Source: Corallochytrium limacisporum
Taxonomy: Eukaryota; Opisthokonta
DNA: 31,347 nt
Reading direction: 5' to 3'
NCBI GenBank assembly: GCA_002811645.1
Contig: PDIP01000117.1
Coordinates: 1 to 31,347, forward strand
This document shows positions 27,342-31,347 of the stretch, piece after piece (within the stretch, counting starts at the first letter, position 1; the number at the start of each line of letters is the position of its first letter). A program made the translations under genes and the position numbers. A model generated the notes under the pieces. That model worked only from the letters and a program-made list of their open reading frames with translations. It had not been told where the DNA came from and searched no databases.

Positions 27342-28652
27342 ATGGCGAACTTTGTTCGAAAGTTGGTAAGCCGGAAAAAGCTCCGGTTTAAACAGGATGG
27401 ATACAATCTTGACTTGGCTTATATTACCAACAGAATCATTGCTATGGGAGCACCATCAGAAAGTGTGGAAGGGATGTATAGAAATCCCATGAAACAAGTG
27501 GTTAGCTTCCTCGAGGGACGTCACCATGACCACTATTGGGTGTACAATCTATGCTCAGAACGGAGCTACGACCATAGTTATTTCCAAGATCGGGTTTCGC
27601 GCCATCCTTTCGATGACCACAACGTCCCTCCTTTCCAGCTTCTGGAGATTATTTGCCGGGAAATTCGAATTTGGATCGACGCCGATCCAGACAACGTCGC
27701 GGCGATTCATTGCAAGGCCGGCAAGGGCCGCACAGGTGTAGTAGTGTGCTGTTTGCTGATGGACTCGCGAGAGACCGGCGATGCCGACGAATCGTTGCTC
27801 TTCTATGGCCACACGCGGACCCAAGACGGCAAGGGGGTGACCATCCCTTCGCAACGCCGGTACGTGCGCTACTACGCTGCTATGCTGGCAAGCGCGAGGG
27901 AAAAATACGGAAGGGATCAAGACTACGAGAACATGCGTAAGGAGAACCAGCTGCTCTCGCGTCGATTCACCGGTAGAACGCGGTATCTAGAGCGCTTGCG
28001 GATCTTGGGATGCACCGCCAAACAGCTGCTGGCGGCCACGGAGGTGCAGATCATGATTCTGTCTCACCATACCGATGGTAGAGCATTCTCGACCGGATGG
28101 ATCACCCTCCCAAGTGACGAGATGAAAGCACAGGACGTTGTGGAATTGGATTTCCGGGAAATGGATGCGGTCATACTCACGGATGATGCCAAATTGATGG
28201 TCCAGACCCGGGCCAGTTCCCGTGAGAGAGGAAAAGATCTGTTCCACTTTTGGTTCAATGTCAATTTCCTGTTTCTCAACGCCATCTCCACAGCGGATCA
28301 CCAGGACATTATCTTTCTGTTCGAAAAGTCGGAACTGGACGGACCGCACAAAGACAAGAAACACAAAAGGTTCCCTGAGCATTTCGCCTGTGAGTTGACG
28401 CTGACGGCACAGACACAGAAACAGTCTTCTAGTGATGGCGTGGTGATCGAGGACCGCCGCTCTCTTGGGACACAGCTGTTGGTAGAGGCACTCAGCCCAG
28501 TGGATGTGGGGGAGACCGTTGATGGGGCGGCTGGGACAAGCATGCTCAGTTTTGGGGAAGATGAGGAACGATGTGATCTTACGGGTGATATTAGCGAGAC
28601 CGATGACAGTAATGCTTTAACGAATGTTTCTTCAGCTGCGGACAGCCTTTGA
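27342..28652 (+). CDS. PTEN: PTEN phosphatidylinositol-3,4,5-trisphosphate 3-phosphatase
   Basis: A 436-residue protein, slightly longer than human PTEN (403). The N-terminal PIP2-binding motif (SRKKLRF, residues 10-16) and phosphatase domain are strikingly human-like. The signature HCKAGKGRTG runs from His123 to Gly132, so catalytic Cys124, Arg130, Lys125 and Lys128 have the human residue numbers, as does the WPD-loop acid Asp92 (FDDHN). VTIPSQRRYVRYY is conserved at the end of the phosphatase domain. A C2 domain follows (about 200-350; LFHFWFN, KHKRFPEHFACELTL). The acidic, Ser-rich tail suits regulation by phosphorylation. It ends ADSL, so a human-type PDZ ligand is not obvious. PTEN removes the 3-phosphate from PIP3 and opposes PI3-kinase. 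Start: ATG at 27342. Confidence 0.97.
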   Translation: MANFVRKLVSRKKLRFKQDGYNLDLAYITNRIIAMGAPSESVEGMYRNPMKQVVSFLEGRHHDHYWVYNLCSERSYDHSYFQDRVSRHPFDDHNVPPFQLLEIICREIRIWIDADPDNVAAIHCKAGKGRTGVVVCCLLMDSRETGDADESLLFYGHTRTQDGKGVTIPSQRRYVRYYAAMLASAREKYGRDQDYENMRKENQLLSRRFTGRTRYLERLRILGCTAKQLLAATEVQIMILSHHTDGRAFSTGWITLPSDEMKAQDVVELDFREMDAVILTDDAKLMVQTRASSRERGKDLFHFWFNVNFLFLNAISTADHQDIIFLFEKSELDGPHKDKKHKRFPEHFACELTLTAQTQKQSSSDGVVIEDRRSLGTQLLVEALSPVDVGETVDGAAGTSMLSFGEDEERCDLTGDISETDDSNALTNVSSAADSL

Positions 28653-28682
28653 CAATCTTAATTAAATTTACAGTCCATATGT
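28653..28682. terminator. 30-bp shared 3' gap with TTAATTAA palindrome
   Basis: Only 30 bp separate the PTEN and carboxyltransferase stop codons. The palindrome TTAATTAA (28658-28665) followed by AATTTA supplies an A/T-rich, ATTAAA-like signal readable on both strands. The two 3' untranslated regions must overlap or enter the opposite coding region. Confidence 0.4.
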
Positions 28683-30686
28683 CTAGAATCGCTTGACTCC
28701 AGAGTACATTGGCGGATCGTCCGGCATGATGGCTGCCTTGTCGACCATGGTGCCTGGACCTCTGCGTGCGCGCCCGGAAGCAGCAATGTTCAGGAGATGT
28801 ATCAAGTTTTCCCGTGTCTCTTCGGGAAGCACAACCATGTCTGTCCGCAGATGTGCTGATGCCCAGAACAGCGGGTCGTCAGCATCAGTCGCGAATGTGG
28901 CCACATCTCGCCCCTCGACGTCGAAGGGCCATTGCAAAACAGCGTCGGGGTTCACTGTCAAGCCCCCTAGGCCGTTCAGCGTCACTATTTCGCCAAAATC
29001 ACCGCCAGTGAAGGACGGAACAGTAGCAGTGTCAGAGTCGTTGGCGTTCTCGACCGGCACACCAGCATGTTTCGGTGGTGCTCCGGCCATGATTGTAAAC
29101 TGCGGAACCGTGAGTACGCTACGGGCCGTCATCAACGCCGCTGCAGCCTTCGGCAGCTTCACCGCTTCATCTAAGGTGGTCCGATCGACGGTCAATGGAC
29201 GGTCATCGCCAGCAGTGTTCTCAAATTCATTCCAGCGTCGCTGGGTATCTGCTGCGGCCTCCCTGTCCGCGACACTGAACATAACACTCACTACAGGCAG
29301 CTGCCGCTGCTCACAGAGCTCTAAAAATTGCGCGCCCTTGAGCATGCTGGACGTGTCCAGCCAAGGGCACTGGTTACCCATCATCCCAACCAACCGACCA
29401 CCGATCCGTCCAAAGCCGCAGACCAGTCGCTGACAGCCATATCGCTCCTTATACTCATGCAGCCGGCTACCATCCAGAATCCGGGCGGCAATGGCACGAA
29501 CATCAAGCGCCGTCTGGGTCTGGTGCGGTGCTAGCGAGGCGAGCTCGGATGCCGGGTACGCAGGTTCTTCGAATGTTGTGGCAACACCACCCTCTACGGC
29601 CGTCGATGACTCGCTGCTTCCGTACATGGCAGGTACATCTGCTTCACCCGGAGCGTTCGGACCAAAATGACTGACCATCTGCCGCACCATGGCAAGCGCG
29701 TCCTCCTCACTCTCTGCCAAATGATCTATAACACCGCTGGTGGTGGTGTGCATCATGCCGCCACCGAGATCCTCGGCACTAACCTTCTCACCGGTTGCGG
29801 CCTGCACCAAAGGCGGGCCAGCCAGGAACACAGTGCCCACATTGCGCACAATGACGCACTCGTCGCTCATAGTCGGTACATAGGCGCCCCCTGCGGTTGA
29901 TGATCCAAGAACACACGCAATCTGCGGAACTCCTGCCTTGGACAACTGGCACTGAAGGTAGAAGATCCTTCCGAAGTGGTCCTTGTCTGCGAACGCGCCA
30001 CTCTGCAGCGGCAAATAGCCACCTCCGGAATCGACGAGGAAGACAATGGGAATACCCAGGCCCAAGCTGCGGTACATAGCCCTGACATGCTTCCAAGAAG
30101 TCACGGGAAAGTATGTACCGCCCTTCACACTCGGATCGTTTGCGAGGACCTGCGTCCAGCGGCCTCCGACTTTACCGATACCGATCACCATGCCTGCGGC
30201 TGGTACCCACTGTTGGTTCATAGGAGGTGGCTTGGGTTCGCCCTTGGCTTCGGCTTCTGCGCACATCTTCTTGTACTTACCCTTTGCTCCCAGTTCTTCG
30301 TACATACCATGAGCTGCAAATTCATTAAACTCCAAAAACGGAGATCCCTCATCCAGGACCCGGAATACGCGCTCTCGGGCTGGCAGCTTGCCCTGCTTCA
30401 TCACCCGCTGACGTGCTTTGGGCCCGCCGCCCTCAGCTACCCTGCTACGCATGTCCCGGATCCGTACACCGTAGTCCTCCTGCTCGGCCCGACTCTTCGC
30501 ACGGTCGTCATCAGTGATCTGTGCAACAGTGGGCGCGAGGATACCACCAGGAAGGACAGGAGAAATGATCTGTGTTGGTTGAGCTGCGTAAGAGCGACAT
30601 GGTCTCACGACAGGCATCAGTCTGTACTGATGGACACCACTGCCGCTTCTCAACAGGTGCCGTAGGTTCGCTGGCAGCCACTTCAT
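28683..30686 (-). CDS. Divergent methylcrotonoyl-CoA carboxylase beta-type carboxyltransferase
   Basis: A 667-residue protein from the ATG at 30686. The frame stays open to 31004, but this ATG gives a plausible mitochondrial transit peptide (MKWLPANLRHLLRSGSG, rich in Leu/Arg/His). The N-half is a strong match to MCC-beta: VKGGTYFPVT, DHFGRIFY, the acyl-CoA oxyanion motif GSSTAGGAYVPTMSDE (about residue 258), and GPPLVQAATGE with SAEDLGG. The C-half is recognisable only in scattered anchors (VPQFTIMAGA, QWP, LPEETR, and an end YSGVKRF like the MCC-beta FGIFRM). The glycine motif GGSYGAGNYG that holds carboxybiotin is replaced by AGAPPKHAGV. There is also an insertion of about 25 residues near position 140. 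It may be an inactive paralogue or an altered carboxyltransferase; the classic leucine-degradation role is uncertain. Confidence 0.82.
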   Translation of the reverse strand: MKWLPANLRHLLRSGSGVHQYRLMPVVRPCRSYAAQPTQIISPVLPGGILAPTVAQITDDDRAKSRAEQEDYGVRIRDMRSRVAEGGGPKARQRVMKQGKLPARERVFRVLDEGSPFLEFNEFAAHGMYEELGAKGKYKKMCAEAEAKGEPKPPPMNQQWVPAAGMVIGIGKVGGRWTQVLANDPSVKGGTYFPVTSWKHVRAMYRSLGLGIPIVFLVDSGGGYLPLQSGAFADKDHFGRIFYLQCQLSKAGVPQIACVLGSSTAGGAYVPTMSDECVIVRNVGTVFLAGPPLVQAATGEKVSAEDLGGGMMHTTTSGVIDHLAESEEDALAMVRQMVSHFGPNAPGEADVPAMYGSSESSTAVEGGVATTFEEPAYPASELASLAPHQTQTALDVRAIAARILDGSRLHEYKERYGCQRLVCGFGRIGGRLVGMMGNQCPWLDTSSMLKGAQFLELCEQRQLPVVSVMFSVADREAAADTQRRWNEFENTAGDDRPLTVDRTTLDEAVKLPKAAAALMTARSVLTVPQFTIMAGAPPKHAGVPVENANDSDTATVPSFTGGDFGEIVTLNGLGGLTVNPDAVLQWPFDVEGRDVATFATDADDPLFWASAHLRTDMVVLPEETRENLIHLLNIAASGRARRGPGTMVDKAAIMPDDPPMYSGVKRF

Positions 30687-30711
30687 GGCTGTTCTCCCCA
30701 GTGAGTTGCAT
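30511..30711 (-). promoter_or_regulatory. Overlapping out-of-frame upstream ATG before the carboxyltransferase
   Basis: An ATG at 30711 on the minus strand, 25 nt before the chosen start at 30686, opens a different frame of 66 codons that runs deep into the gene. If it is in the mRNA it would lower initiation at the main ATG. A transcription start between the two ATGs would avoid this. Confidence 0.3.
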
Positions 30712-31347
30712 TCGATTGAACCATTGCCAAAACAGCGGTGAAGTTGGTGTTTATCGTGACCAGATCCCTTCACATACCAATCATCCAACTGACCAGCGTC
30801 AGTGTGCTCACCAGCCACCATGTAGAAGCAGCCATAGTCTGCACACACCACACCCACCCACCAAACACCGACTAGTGAACACTCATCCCATTGCACAAAC
30901 TGCACACAGATTTCGCTCCACTGCCCTCTCCTTTTCCCAATGTTGCTACCTACACACTCCGGTAGGTTATGTATATGGCTGAACTGGCCATGTATGCAGG
31001 ACACGCCGTGCGTTTTGTCCTTTCGTGACGTCCGTACGGGGCCTCAACTTTATCATCTGCCTGTCCACACGATAAAATTAGACACGGACAACTGTGTGTT
31101 CAGTTTCTTTGCTTCACCTCGCTTGGGAGAGTGTTGCTTTGTGGAGCAAAATGCCTTTTCGTTGTTGCATCTTGCGTCCTGCGGTTGATTAAGTTCACAA
31201 GGGGGTGGGGGCGGGAGGGAGGGGAGCTGGAGACTGAAGATCTAATAATAGCCTGCAGGACCACCAAGCAGGAAAAGCTGCGGAGGGGACGGGAAGAGGG
31301 GAAGGGAGGAGGGCCCCCGGGGGGAGGAAGGGGGGGGGGGGGTTGCG
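30687..31347. other. Upstream region of the carboxyltransferase, G-rich right edge
   Basis: Promoter side of the carboxyltransferase gene. The in-frame extension up to 31004 has no transit-peptide character and looks like leader sequence. The last 150 bp are G-rich and end with a C5G6 junction (31314-31324) and G13 (31330-31342). No other gene is seen. Confidence 0.45.

Noticed and set aside
30687..31004. 106-residue in-frame N-terminal extension of the carboxyltransferase
   Set aside because: It lacks family similarity, whereas the ATG at 30686 begins a plausible mitochondrial transit peptide.

Overview
The window comes from a unicellular (or simple) eukaryote with very few introns. Nine protein genes can be supported, and each reads as one uninterrupted ORF with an ATG start. 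Eight have eukaryotic, nucleus-encoded family signatures; the hexapeptide acetyltransferase belongs to a family shared with bacteria. I see no viral, plasmid, transposase, tRNA, rRNA or CRISPR features. A human-like PTEN, an INCENP with an intact IN-box and a complexin-like SNARE regulator suggest an opisthokont such as a protist relative of animals or an early-branching fungus. The HRQ1 helicase and a Dad4/DASH-like protein are more typical of fungi and assorted protists. The lineage is inference; the sequence does not name it.

Layout, left to right: HRQ1-type helicase (minus, 285-4448); divergent 1.8 kb spacer with hairpins and repeated palindromes; small Dad4-like kinetochore protein (plus, 6271-6522); long-chain acyl-CoA synthetase (minus, 7300-9372); 6.9 kb gene desert of G-runs, GA and GT microsatellites and AT-rich islands; complexin-like protein (plus, 16313-16744); three-CNB cyclic-nucleotide-dependent AGC kinase (minus, 17191-19644); 2.5 kb low-complexity spacer; INCENP (minus, 22107-25391); maltose/galactoside-type O-acetyltransferase (plus, 26212-26910); PTEN (plus, 27342-28652); and, only 30 bp away and convergent, a divergent methylcrotonoyl-CoA carboxylase beta-type protein (minus, 28683-30686).

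The genes do not form one pathway. Loose themes are signalling and membrane traffic (kinase, PTEN, complexin), chromosome segregation and genome maintenance (INCENP, Dad4-like, HRQ1), and acyl-CoA metabolism (acyl-CoA synthetase, carboxyltransferase). Promoter regions are mostly shared between divergent pairs, and neighbouring 3' ends meet.

The strongest candidates for something new are: (1) a complexin-like protein retaining most of the SNARE-contact residues in an apparently unicellular genome; (2) a PKG-architecture kinase whose three nucleotide pockets all carry the PKA-type Arg-Ala-Ala signature and which has a myristoylation-type N-terminus; (3) an MCC-beta-like protein with a preserved acyl-CoA half but a lost biotin-side glycine motif; (4) a gapless match to Dad4; and (5) an intergenic architecture of C-run/G-run junctions, AT-rich islands and a 17-bp dyad shared by two distant spacers.
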